Shown: positions 35,725 through 44,182 of the stretch, in pieces | How the letters are laid out: every line of letters starts with the position of its first letter | Position numbering within the stretch: position 1 is the stretch's first letter | Source: Streptomyces qinglanensis | Lineage (GTDB): Bacteria; Actinomycetota; Actinomycetes; Streptomycetales; Streptomycetaceae | Reading direction: 5' to 3' | Length of the DNA: 64,000 nucleotides | Assembly: GCF_900111245.1 (NCBI RefSeq) | Contig: NZ_FOGO01000006.1 | Span: 309,216 to 373,215, forward strand | Translations under genes and position numbers: made by a program | Notes under the pieces: model-generated | Told to the model about the DNA's origin: nothing | What the model saw: only the letters and a program-made list of their open reading frames with translations | Database searches by the model: none

Positions 35725-36514
35725 GCGGATGAACGCGCTGCTCGAGCTGCTGGGCGAGCGCGGCAGCATGGAGGTCGAGGAGGCCGCCACCACCCTGGAG
35801 GTCTCGGCGGCGACGATGCGGCGCGACATGGACGCCCTGGCCGAGCAGCAGTTGCTCACCCGCACCAGGGGCGGCGCGGTGCTCAGCGCGGTCACCTACG
35901 ACCTGCCGATCCGCTACAAGCGCGGACACCACGTGGGGACGAAGCAGTCGCTGGCCCGTGCCGCCGCCGCGATGGTGGAGCGCGGCGATGTCGTCGGGCT
36001 GAGCGGCGGTACGACGACCACGGAGATCGCCCGCGCCCTGGCCACGCGTCCCGACCTGGCCGAGTCAGGTCCGCAGCAGCATCTGACGATCGTCACGAAC
36101 GCCCTCAACATCGCCTACGAGCTGGCAGTGCGGCCGCAGATCAAGACCGTGCTGACGGGCGGTGTGGCGCACTCCCGTACGTTCGAGCTGACCGGCCCCT
36201 ACAGCGAACTGGTACTGGACGAACTCACCGTCGACATCGCCTTCATCGGCGCCAACGGCATGGACCCCGCAGAAGGGGCCACCGTGCACGACGAGTCGGA
36301 AGGGCGCATCAACGGGCTGATGGCCCGCCGCGCGGAGCGGGCCGTGGTGGTCACGGACTCCTCGAAGATCGGCGTGCGCTGCTTCGCCAGGATCGGCGGC
36401 CCCGGCCTCTTCCACACCTTCCTCACCGACAGCGGGATCCCGGACTCCGCGCGCCGGGAGTTCGAGGAGCGGGGACTGCGCACGGTGGTGGCGGAGCCGG
36501 AACCGGAGGACTGA
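35711..36514 (+). CDS. DeoR/GlpR family transcriptional regulator
   Basis: This 267-residue regulator has an N-terminal winged helix (VEEAATTLEVSAATMRRDMD, TRTRGGAV) and a C-terminal sugar-phosphate-sensing domain (GLSGGTTTTEIARAL, VTNALNIAYEL, TDSSKIG). Such repressors respond to phosphorylated sugar intermediates. GTG at 35711 is the only start giving a complete HTH and overlaps the aldolase stop by 14 bases, so it belongs to the same transcript. It is expected to control the SIS and aldolase genes and itself through the inverted repeat at 33637-33662. Confidence 0.92.
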   Translation: MKRHERMNALLELLGERGSMEVEEAATTLEVSAATMRRDMDALAEQQLLTRTRGGAVLSAVTYDLPIRYKRGHHVGTKQSLARAAAAMVERGDVVGLSGGTTTTEIARALATRPDLAESGPQQHLTIVTNALNIAYELAVRPQIKTVLTGGVAHSRTFELTGPYSELVLDELTVDIAFIGANGMDPAEGATVHDESEGRINGLMARRAERAVVVTDSSKIGVRCFARIGGPGLFHTFLTDSGIPDSARREFEERGLRTVVAEPEPED

Positions 36515-36710
36515 CCGCCGCACACTGCCGTCGCCCACAGCGACGTCCGTCACATCGATCGAGGGACGAGTCTCCGGGCTGTCGCCCCTGCCACCCGGGC
36601 GTACGCACGAACGACGGGAGCGGGGCCCGCGAAGGCGCCATGTACGCGGTGACGGGGCGGCAGCGACACTGGACTGACCTGCCGTCAGCAGCCCGTGGGA
36701 GGGAATCCCC

Positions 36711-38438
36711 GTGTACCCCGGAGTCCACGCGTCAGCAGACCCCGACAAGCCCGCCGTTCTCGCCGACCGCACCGGGGAGGTGCTCACCTACGGACAACTG
36801 GAGGAGCGCTCCGTACGGCTGGCGAACCGGCTGCACGCGGCTGGGCTGCGCCCCGGCGATCATCTCGCGCTGCTTTCCGACAACGATCCGCGCTGCCTGG
36901 AGGTGTACTGGGCCGCGCTGCGCTCCGGCCTCTACCTGACCGCCGTCAACAGCCATCTGACGCCCGACGAGGCCGCCTACATCGTGCGGGACTGCGGCGC
37001 CCGGGCACTGGTCGTCTCGGCTGCGCTGGCGGAGTTGGCGACGGCCCTGGTGCCGCGCACCCCGCAGATCGCGGTGCGCCTGGCGTACGGGAGCCGCGGC
37101 GGCCCGCCGCAGGAGCAGCCGTGGGGCAGCGACCGGCGGAACGGCGCGGACCACCGCCAGGACCGGAGCCAGGACCAGAACCGGGGCCGGGGCCAGGACC
37201 GGAGCCAGGGCCAGGACCAGAACCGGGGCCGGGGCCGGGGCGGCGGGAACGAGTGCGCGGGAGAGCGGAGCGGCCTGGCGGAACACGGCGACTACGAGCA
37301 GGCGCTGGCCAACGCCTCGCCCCGGCCGCCCGCGCACCAGCCCCGGGGAGCGGACATGCTCTACTCCTCCGGTACGACAGGGCGCCCCAAGGGCATCCAG
37401 CCTCCCCTCCCGGGCGACGATCTCACCACGTCGGCCTCCCCGCTGGTCACGCTGTTCACCGCGCTCTACGGGTTCGACACCTCGACCGTCTACCTCTCCC
37501 CCGCTCCCCTGTACCACGCTGCGCCGCTGCGCTTCTGCGCCGTGGTCACCGCGACGGGCGGCACCGTCGTCCTGATGGACGGGTTCGAGCCGGTACGGGC
37601 GCTGGAGCTGCTCGAACGCCACGAGGTGACACACAGCCAGTGGGTGCCGACGATGTTCGTCCGCATGCTCAAGCTCCCCGAGGAGGTCCGGACGAGGTAC
37701 GGCCGGCCCTCGCTGCGGGTGGCGGTCCACGCGGCGGCGCCCTGCCCGGCGGAGGTGAAGCGCCGGATGATGGAGTGGTGGGGGCCGGTGCTGTACGAGT
37801 ACTACGCCTCGACGGAGGGCAACGGGCTGACCGCCATCACTCCGCAGGAGTGGCTGCGCAAGCCGGGTTCGGTCGGCCGCTCGGGGCCGTTGGGCGAGGT
37901 CCGGGTGTGCGCGGACGACGGCACCGAGGTTCCGGCCGGGGTGACCGGGACCGTGTACTTCGCGCGGGACGAACTGCCCTTCACCTACCACAACGACCCC
38001 GGACGGACCGCCGAGGCGCAGCACCCGCGGCACCCGACGTGGACGACGACCGGCGACATCGGCCATGTCGACGAGGACGGCTACCTCTTCCTCACCGACC
38101 GGAAGGCGTTCACCATCATCTCCGGCGGAGTGAACATCTACCCGCAGGAGATCGAGGACTGCCTGACGCTGCATCCGAAAGTCGCCGATGTCGCCGTCCT
38201 CGGTGTACCGGACGCGGAGATGGGCGAATCGGTGCACGCCGTCGTGCAGGCCGCGGCGGACAGCGCACCCGCACCCGGGGCGGAGCTGGAACGGGAACTG
38301 CTGGCGTATGTACGCGAGCACCTGGCCGGATACAAGGTGCCGCGTACCGTGGAGTTCACCGACCGGCTGCCGCGCACGCCCACGGGGAAGCTCGCCAAGG
38401 GTGTGCTGAAGCACCGGGGTGCTGCTGCCGGTCAGTGA
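36711..38438 (+). CDS. Acyl-CoA synthetase (AMP-binding) with repetitive insert
   Basis: This 575-residue ANL enzyme has the P-loop MLYSSGTTGRPKGI, EYYASTEGNGLTAI, LFLTDRKAFTIISGGVNIYP and the catalytic lysine in PRTPTGKLAKGVLK. It most resembles FadD4/FadD13-type medium or long-chain ligases. Residues about 140-190, just before the AMP motif, are replaced by a Gln/Asp/Arg/Gly-rich low-complexity insert built from a duplicated 12-residue unit (see the repeat entry). The insert lies in a surface loop and should not disturb catalysis. GTG at 36711 is preceded by GGGAGGG. It is monocistronic and its substrate is unknown. Confidence 0.88.
   Translation: MYPGVHASADPDKPAVLADRTGEVLTYGQLEERSVRLANRLHAAGLRPGDHLALLSDNDPRCLEVYWAALRSGLYLTAVNSHLTPDEAAYIVRDCGARALVVSAALAELATALVPRTPQIAVRLAYGSRGGPPQEQPWGSDRRNGADHRQDRSQDQNRGRGQDRSQGQDQNRGRGRGGGNECAGERSGLAEHGDYEQALANASPRPPAHQPRGADMLYSSGTTGRPKGIQPPLPGDDLTTSASPLVTLFTALYGFDTSTVYLSPAPLYHAAPLRFCAVVTATGGTVVLMDGFEPVRALELLERHEVTHSQWVPTMFVRMLKLPEEVRTRYGRPSLRVAVHAAAPCPAEVKRRMMEWWGPVLYEYYASTEGNGLTAITPQEWLRKPGSVGRSGPLGEVRVCADDGTEVPAGVTGTVYFARDELPFTYHNDPGRTAEAQHPRHPTWTTTGDIGHVDEDGYLFLTDRKAFTIISGGVNIYPQEIEDCLTLHPKVADVAVLGVPDAEMGESVHAVVQAAADSAPAPGAELERELLAYVREHLAGYKVPRTVEFTDRLPRTPTGKLAKGVLKHRGAAAGQ
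37156..37233 (+). repeat. In-frame tandem repeat inside the acyl-CoA synthetase gene
   Basis: Two head-to-tail units, 37156-37191 (36 bp) and 37192-37233 (42 bp, with a 6-bp insertion), encode QDRSQDQNRGRG and QDRSQGQDQNRGRG. Lengths are multiples of three, so slippage would change the insert without breaking the frame. Confidence 0.85.
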
Positions 38439-38584
38439 GAAGCCCGGCGCGGGCCGGATGGCGGCTCCCGCCGCGCCCACGTCGCCACGCCCGCACCCCG
38501 CGCACCACCGCACACCACCACGTCGGCGGCCGCGCCACGCGCGCCGGTGCCCGCACCTCGCGGACGTCGGGGCGCGGCGTCCGG

Positions 38585-39712
38585 CTACCCGCGTGCCGTC
38601 CGGAGCCGGGCGACGCGCCCCTGTTCGCCCGCCGCCCAGCAGCCGAAGTCCGGGGCGCAGTCGACGGTGTCGTAGGAGCCGCTGCCGAACGTGCGCCAGG
38701 TGCGGCCGCCGTCGAGGGTGAGATCCGAGCCGGTGGGGCCGACGGCGAGGGCGGTCCGGCGGGAGTGCGGCAGCCAGACGACTCCCGAGCGGTACCCCGG
38801 TACGGGACGGGTGCTCTCCTGCCAGTTCGTACCGCTGCTGCCCGTCACGGCGGAGGCGCGCGGGGAGCGCGCTCCCGGTCGGTAGTCGCCGCCCACCGCC
38901 AGCCCGTGCCGGGGGTCCCGGAAGGCGAGTCCGAACACGCCGCGGGCGGGTTCGGCAGCCGGTACGGGAGTTTCCACCGCCTGCCAGTGCCGCCCCCGGT
39001 CGGAGGTGCGGAAGACCCGCGAACTGTCGGCGCCGCCGGTCGCGAACCAGGCGTGCCGTCCTCCCGCGCTGGTGAGGCACTGGCCACTGGCCGCGAAGTT
39101 GGCTTCGCCCGGCCGGGCGGCCGGCATGCCGTCCGGGGGCAGCAGCCGCCAGTGGCGGCCGCCGTCGCGGGTCGCGAGAACGCGGAACCTGCCGTCCACC
39201 GGATCGCCGACGATCAGCCCGTTGCGGCGGTCGAAGAAGGTGACGCAGTTGTAGAACGCCGCCGGGTCGGCGTTGCGGAAGGTCTCCTGCCAGTGCGCCC
39301 CGCCGTCCGCGGTCCGGAAGACCCGGGAGTCCTCACCCTCCCCGATCGCGAGGACCACGGCGCCGCGCGTGCCGAACGTCTCGACGTCGCGGAGCTCCAG
39401 GCCGTCCGCGCCCGGCGGGGACACATCGTGCCAGCTCCGGCCGCCGTCTCCGGTGCGCAGCACGGTGCCGCCGCTGCCCGCCACCCAGGCCGCCGACCGG
39501 CTGACGGCCGACAGCCCGCGGAACCGTGCGGTGCTGCCGCTGTCCTTGCCGGACCAGCCGAGCCCCGCCGTCCGCCCCGCGGCCACGGAGGCCGACGGCG
39601 TGCCGGCCCCGCCGTCCCGCTCGCCGTCCCGCTCGACGGCCGCCGCCGGTCCGCCGCTCACGGTCCCCCAGACGACCGCTCCCACCAGCAACACAGACCG
39701 TATCCGCCTCAT
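38585..39712 (-). CDS. Exported BNR/Ycf48-like beta-propeller protein
   Basis: This 375-residue protein has an N-terminal signal peptide (SVLLVGAVVWGTVSGGPAAA) and repeated propeller blades. Each blade has an Asp-box-like core such as TGDGGRSWHDV, TADGGAHWQETF, TRDGGRHWRLLP, TSDRGRHWQAVE and LDGGRTWRTF. It resembles the photosynthesis-assembly factor Ycf48/HCF136 and bacterial oxidoreductase-annotated propellers, but no catalytic residues of sialidases are apparent. It is likely secreted and binds a protein or glycan. It is convergent with the acyl-CoA synthetase gene and divergent from the CoA-transferase gene. Confidence 0.8.
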   Translation of the reverse strand: MRRIRSVLLVGAVVWGTVSGGPAAAVERDGERDGGAGTPSASVAAGRTAGLGWSGKDSGSTARFRGLSAVSRSAAWVAGSGGTVLRTGDGGRSWHDVSPPGADGLELRDVETFGTRGAVVLAIGEGEDSRVFRTADGGAHWQETFRNADPAAFYNCVTFFDRRNGLIVGDPVDGRFRVLATRDGGRHWRLLPPDGMPAARPGEANFAASGQCLTSAGGRHAWFATGGADSSRVFRTSDRGRHWQAVETPVPAAEPARGVFGLAFRDPRHGLAVGGDYRPGARSPRASAVTGSSGTNWQESTRPVPGYRSGVVWLPHSRRTALAVGPTGSDLTLDGGRTWRTFGSGSYDTVDCAPDFGCWAAGEQGRVARLRTARG

Positions 39713-39937
39713 CAACCCCACCCATCTCTGTTCCGGTGCCGTTCGCCTGACGCCTGCGGACCGCCGTCCGATCGCCCCTCCGGGGAGCCGCCAAAGGGTC
39801 CGGGCACGGGGCATGCACCTCCGCGCCGGGCTCTGGGTCGACCACTCCGAGCGATCCGACCATCCGAATATCGGCCGCCGTAACCTAAGCCCACCACCGC
39901 CCTGCCGTCACCCGCTCTCGCGGCCCCGAGTGCCAAA

Positions 39938-41689
39938 ATGTTCGTTATGGATCAGTTTTCTGCGGCTGGTAGCCCTCCAGAGGCTCGGGACGTGGCCCCC
40001 CGCGACTCCGTCGGCACGGCGAAGTTCGACACCGAGTTCGTACCCGGCGAGTTCGAGCGCGACGGCACGTCCGGCGAAGCTGCCCGTGCCACCGCTCCGG
40101 CGGCGGCCGCCGGGGACGAACTCCGGGGGCCCGAGGGCACGGCCGCCGCGGGGCGCGCCGTCCCCCAGTCGGGTACGGCACAGGCATGGGCCGCGCTCGG
40201 CGGGGATCCGGCGCTGCTGGCCCGCGCCACCCGCGAACGCCGGCCCGGCCTGCTGCCGTCCGCACTGCCCGTCCAGGAACTCGCCTCTGCGGCGGTGACG
40301 GCCTGCTCGCTGGCGGCGGCCGAGTTCTCCTGCGTACGCGCTCGCAGCGCGCTGCTGCCCCCCATCCGGGTGGACGATGGCGCCGTGGCCGCCGCCTTCC
40401 GGAGCGACCGGCTGGTACGGATCGACGGCCGGGCGCCGGTCACCTTCGCACCGCTGTCCCGCTTCTGGCGCACCGCGGACGGCTGGGTGCGCACCCACGC
40501 CAACTACCCCCACCACCGCGCCCGGCTGCTGTCCGCGCTGGGCATGCCGGACCACGGCCCGGCGGAGGACGAGGCGGCGGCGGGCCGGGTCGCCACCGAA
40601 CTGGCGGGACGTCAGGCACGGGACGTGGAGGAGGCCGTGTACGGAGAGGGGGGCGTGGCCGTCGCCGCCCGCACCCCCCAGGAGTGGGCGGCACACCCGC
40701 AGCGCGCGGCGGTCGCGCCCACCCCGCTGGTCGCACTCAGCAGGCTGGACGGGGCACCGACACTGCCGCTGGAGGGGCCGCCGGGCCCGGGAGGGCTGCG
40801 TGGCCTGCGGGTGCTGGACCTCACCCGCGTGCTGGCGGGCCCGGTCGCCACCCGCACGCTCGCGCTGCTGGGCGCGGACGTGCTGCGGATCGACGCACCG
40901 GAGCGGCCGGAGTTCCTGGACACCCATGCGGACACCGATCTGGGAAAGCGTTCGACGCTGCTCGACCTCTCCAGCCGGGCCGGGCAGGCCGCCTTCGAGG
41001 AGTTGCTGGTGTCCGCGCACGTGGTGGTGACCGGGTACCGGCCGGGTGCGCTGGACCGGTTCGGGCTGGCTCCCGAGTCCCTGATGGACCGCCGGCCGGG
41101 CCTCGTGGTGGGCCAGCTCAGCGCGTGGGGCACGACCGGGCCGTGGCAGCGCAGGCGCGGCTTCGACAGTCTGGTGCAGGCCGCGACCGGCATCGGCTTC
41201 CTGGAGGCGGCGGGGGCCGCCGGCCGGACGGACGCGGGAGCCAGGACGGCGGATCTGGCACCCGGCGCGCTGCCCACCCAGGCGCTGGACCACGGCACCG
41301 GCTACCTGCTGGCCGCGGGGCTGCTGCGGGCCCTCACCGAGCAGCGCACCGGCGCCGCCGGGTCCCGGCTGGTTCGGCTCTCCCTCGCCCGGACCGCGCA
41401 CTGGCTGCTGCACGACCTGCCCGCGGACCCGGGCGGCGCGGCACGCGAGGCGTCCGGCGCCGGGCGTCCGGCGCCCGACGACTCGCCCTGGCTGACGACG
41501 GCGGACAGTCCGCTGGGGCGGTTGCGCTACGCGCTCTCCCCGGTCGGCTTCGGCCCGGCGGACTGCGCAGGGCCCGCGGCGACCGGCTCCGAGGACGGGG
41601 AGGACACGCACGACGCCGCGCGCAGCCCCCGCGACTGGGCGCGGGTGACCGGCCAGGTGGGTGGTGACCCGGCAGCGTGGCTTTCCTGA
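39938..41689 (+). CDS. CaiB/BaiF family CoA-transferase, long form
   Basis: This 583-residue protein carries two CoA-transferase III-type segments. The C-terminal one is clear: GLRVLDLTRVLAGPVATRTL, then LLGADVLRID, GKRSTLLDLSSRAGQ and VVGQLSAWGTTGPWQRR. The N-terminal half is divergent but collinear with the same family (VRIDGRAPVTFAPL, WVRTHANYPHHRARLL). The first roughly 95 residues are disordered and acidic. The pattern matches two-domain CoA-transferase-like proteins in actinobacteria, whose acyl substrates are unknown. Starts at 39938 (used, GAG upstream) and 39947 are both possible. Confidence 0.8.
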   Translation: MFVMDQFSAAGSPPEARDVAPRDSVGTAKFDTEFVPGEFERDGTSGEAARATAPAAAAGDELRGPEGTAAAGRAVPQSGTAQAWAALGGDPALLARATRERRPGLLPSALPVQELASAAVTACSLAAAEFSCVRARSALLPPIRVDDGAVAAAFRSDRLVRIDGRAPVTFAPLSRFWRTADGWVRTHANYPHHRARLLSALGMPDHGPAEDEAAAGRVATELAGRQARDVEEAVYGEGGVAVAARTPQEWAAHPQRAAVAPTPLVALSRLDGAPTLPLEGPPGPGGLRGLRVLDLTRVLAGPVATRTLALLGADVLRIDAPERPEFLDTHADTDLGKRSTLLDLSSRAGQAAFEELLVSAHVVVTGYRPGALDRFGLAPESLMDRRPGLVVGQLSAWGTTGPWQRRRGFDSLVQAATGIGFLEAAGAAGRTDAGARTADLAPGALPTQALDHGTGYLLAAGLLRALTEQRTGAAGSRLVRLSLARTAHWLLHDLPADPGGAAREASGAGRPAPDDSPWLTTADSPLGRLRYALSPVGFGPADCAGPAATGSEDGEDTHDAARSPRDWARVTGQVGGDPAAWLS

Positions 41690-42151
41690 AGTCGATCGCG
41701 TGGCTGCCCTGAGGTCGGCGGCACGGCAGTTCTGACGTCCGCCGTACGGGACGGCACGGACTGCGCCGCCTCCCGGTGCTGTCCGCCGTGCGCGCGAGCC
41801 GCCGGGGTGTTCGTCCGCGGCGGCGGGCCGCACCGGTCTCCGGGCCCGGCACCACCGGGCGGGCTCGGACGCGGGCGCCACCGGGCGCGCCCCGGGCCCG
41901 TACGTCCCGGGGCCGGGGCCCGTACGCCTCGGACCCGTACGCCTCGGGCCTGCGCGTTTCGGGCCTGCGCGTTTCGGGCCTGTCCGGCCCCGTACGTCAG
42001 GCGCGCGGTGCCTCCGGCCCCTGCGCGGCCGAACCCCGGACTTCCCGGCATCCAGCCGTCCCGAACCTGCTGCGTCCGGCCGGACACACCTTCCCGGAGC
42101 CGGTCGCGTACCCCGCGCTGCGGAGCGCGGGGGCCGGCTGCGGGGCCGCGG
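41690..42151. other. 462-bp GC-rich intergenic region with short repeats
   Basis: No supported gene lies here. A 15-bp tandem repeat GGGCCTGCGCGTTTC is at 41946-41960 and 41961-41975, with related CGTACGCCTCGG-like units around 41920-41946. Open minus-strand frames across it are low-complexity Arg/Gly/Pro products without start signals and are not accepted as genes. Confidence 0.6.
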
Positions 42152-42775
42152 TCAGGGGCTGCCGGGGGCGCCGAGCAGCCACTCGCCGAACACGACGAGG
42201 ACGAAGCCGAGTCCGAGTACCGCCGTGGCCACCCGGGTGCGGCCCCGGCGGCTGAGCACGATGGCGGTGCCGGAGAGGATCAGCGCGAGGCCGTAGAAGC
42301 CGACGGTGAGCACCGAGGGCGCCGAACGCAGCCGGACGACCAGTGCGACGGCCACCGCGAGCATGACGACTGCGGACAGGGCTATGCGTATGCGGCGTGC
42401 CTGACGCGGCGTCAGTGCTGGTCGTTCCACCGCGGCTCCCTCCGGTTCCCCGGGCTCGCGCGCCTCCGGCTCCCCGGCCCGGCGGGCCTCATCGTCCGGA
42501 CCGGTGGGTCCGGACCGACCGTCGTGCCCGGTGGCCGCGGACAGCCTGTCAGGCGCGGGCCGTTCCCCGGATCCGGCCGGCCCGCCCGGGGCGTGCGCCG
42601 CCTCCGGCGCGTCCGCCGCGTTCCGCCCGGCGGAACCGGCGCGCTCGGCGCCGGATGCGGACTCGGGATCGGCACCCGCGGGGTCGCGGTCGTCGGCGCG
42701 ATCGGCGTCGTCGGCAAGGGCTCGGTCTTCGGTGCGGACGCGGGCTGAGGAGGAGGGGGAATTGGCTTCCGACAT
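42152..42775 (-). CDS. Small membrane protein with long disordered N-terminus
   Basis: I do not recognise the family. The 207 residues comprise about 125 acidic, Pro/Ala/Glu-rich and probably disordered residues. Three transmembrane segments follow, near residues 135-153 (IALSAVVMLAVAVALVVRL), 158-178 (VLTVGFYGLALILSGTAIVL) and 186-206 (VATAVLGLGFVLVVFGEWLL). The short positively charged loops between them suggest a cytoplasmic N-terminus. Similar small three-helix proteins are common and uncharacterised in streptomycetes. The start at 42775 has only a weak ribosome binding site. Confidence 0.65.
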   Translation of the reverse strand: MSEANSPSSSARVRTEDRALADDADRADDRDPAGADPESASGAERAGSAGRNAADAPEAAHAPGGPAGSGERPAPDRLSAATGHDGRSGPTGPDDEARRAGEPEAREPGEPEGAAVERPALTPRQARRIRIALSAVVMLAVAVALVVRLRSAPSVLTVGFYGLALILSGTAIVLSRRGRTRVATAVLGLGFVLVVFGEWLLGAPGSP

Positions 42776-42847
42776 GCACGGGAGCGTATCCCTCCCGGGT
42801 ACCGGGTGGGACCCTCGGCCCACGGCCGTGCCCACCGCGCGCGTCCT

Positions 42848-43417
42848 TCACTGCTCGTCCGGGGCGCCCTTCGTGCCGCCCGCCCAGGCGCGCAGCGCGT
42901 CACGGCTGTCGAACTCGCCGAGGTTGGTGTCGATCGGGTCGCTGGTGTACTGGTGGAAGCGCCAGCGGTGTTTGACGCCGGGTGCACCCGGCTTGCCGTT
43001 GTAGTGCGCGATCCACAGGCCGTCGCCCGCGAACGAGGTCTTGTCGCGGTTCAGCCAGAAGTCGACGTTGCAGTACAGCAGGACCTTGTGGCCGGACGCC
43101 TTGTCCTGTACGTACTTGATCCACTCGTCCTTCTCGTCGTTGCCGACCGCGGAGTCCTCCCAGTCGAGCGCCAGCATGTCACCGGCGGCGAGGTCGATCT
43201 TCGAGAGGAAGTAGTCGGCCTGGGCCTTCATACTGCCCGGCCTGACGAAGTGGTAGAAGCCCGTGACCAGCCCGGCGTCCCGACCGGTCCGGCGCTGCTC
43301 GACCCACTTGGGGTTGGTGTAGGACTTCCCCTCGGTGAGCTTGATGAAGACGAACTCGATCCCCCGGGTGCTGTAGTCCTCGGGCTGGTACGAGGCGACA
43401 TCGATCCCTTTGATCAT
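42848..43417 (-). CDS. GH25 lysozyme-like muramidase, catalytic domain only
   Basis: This 189-residue protein is a single glycoside hydrolase family 25 domain, the fold of N-acetylmuramidases that cut peptidoglycan. Asp6 in MIKGIDVASYQ and Asp85/Glu87 in LALDWEDS form the acidic active site; GFYHFVRPG, LLYCNVDFWLN and LWIAHYNGKPG are further conserved strands. There is no signal peptide and no cell-wall-binding domain, so it resembles a phage endolysin or a spore/conjugation-type muramidase. No phage genes are nearby. Confidence 0.85.
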   Translation of the reverse strand: MIKGIDVASYQPEDYSTRGIEFVFIKLTEGKSYTNPKWVEQRRTGRDAGLVTGFYHFVRPGSMKAQADYFLSKIDLAAGDMLALDWEDSAVGNDEKDEWIKYVQDKASGHKVLLYCNVDFWLNRDKTSFAGDGLWIAHYNGKPGAPGVKHRWRFHQYTSDPIDTNLGEFDSRDALRAWAGGTKGAPDEQ

Positions 43418-43700
43418 AACTGTGCGCCACCCACTCTCTTTTCACTCTGCGCACGAGGCTGATTACTCTTCGATACCCGTCGAGCGCCACACCGTACCGC
43501 GCGCGGCCCCGGCTCCTGCCGGCAGTCGCATCACGCGGCCCCGGGATCCCCGCGCCCGGCGCGTCGTGGAGTGCGGCGCGTGTGACAAGGGCGCACGATC
43601 GGGTACTGCGACACTTGCCCGCGGATTCGCCGCTCCGGCCGCTCCGCGGCAGCGGCGACCCCACCTCGGGCACCGCGAATCGTTACGGAGAGAGAGCGTC

Positions 43701-44126
43701 ATGGCCACCACACGCACCGCCCACACCGTCTGGAACGGGAACCTCTTCGAAGGGTCGGGCACCGTCGGCCTCGACTCCTCCGGCATCGGCCAGTACCCGG
43801 TCTCCTGGGCGTCGCGCGCGGAGGAGCCCGGCGGCAGGACCAGCCCCGAGGAGCTCATCGCCGCCGCGCACTCGAGTTGCTTCTCCATGGCGCTCTCCAA
43901 CGGCCTCAACAGCGCCGGCACCCCGCCCACCACGCTCACGACGAAGGCATCCGTCGACTTCCAACCGGGCACGGGCATCACCGGGATCCATCTCAGCGTG
44001 CGGGGCGAGGTGCCCGGCATCGATCAGGCCGCGTTCGCCGCAGCGGCGGCGGAAGCCGCCCGGAACTGCCCCGTCAGCCAGGCGCTGCAGGCGACTCCGA
44101 TCACCCACGAGGCCGAACTGGTCTGA
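43701..44126 (+). CDS. OsmC family peroxidase
   Basis: OsmC proteins reduce organic hydroperoxides with a cysteine pair. The 141 residues show both cysteines, HSSCFSMALS and AARNCPVSQAL, and the start MATTRTAHTVWNGNLFEGSG typical of the OsmC (rather than Ohr) branch. It is cytoplasmic. The ATG at 43701 follows CGGAGAGAGAG. It lies 56 bases upstream of the Fpg/Nei glycosylase gene on the same strand, so the two may be co-expressed and both act against oxidative damage. Confidence 0.92.
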   Translation: MATTRTAHTVWNGNLFEGSGTVGLDSSGIGQYPVSWASRAEEPGGRTSPEELIAAAHSSCFSMALSNGLNSAGTPPTTLTTKASVDFQPGTGITGIHLSVRGEVPGIDQAAFAAAAAEAARNCPVSQALQATPITHEAELV

Positions 44127-44182
44127 GCCGCTCGCGCCCCCGACCGCCCCTTCGCGCGGCCCGCCCCCTGAGAGGAGGAGCC

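Noticed and set aside
41527..42087. Minus-strand open frame with AQARN-type repeats over the CoA-transferase end and the following gap
   Set aside because: Repeats reflect a 15-bp DNA repeat; no ribosome binding site and no family match.
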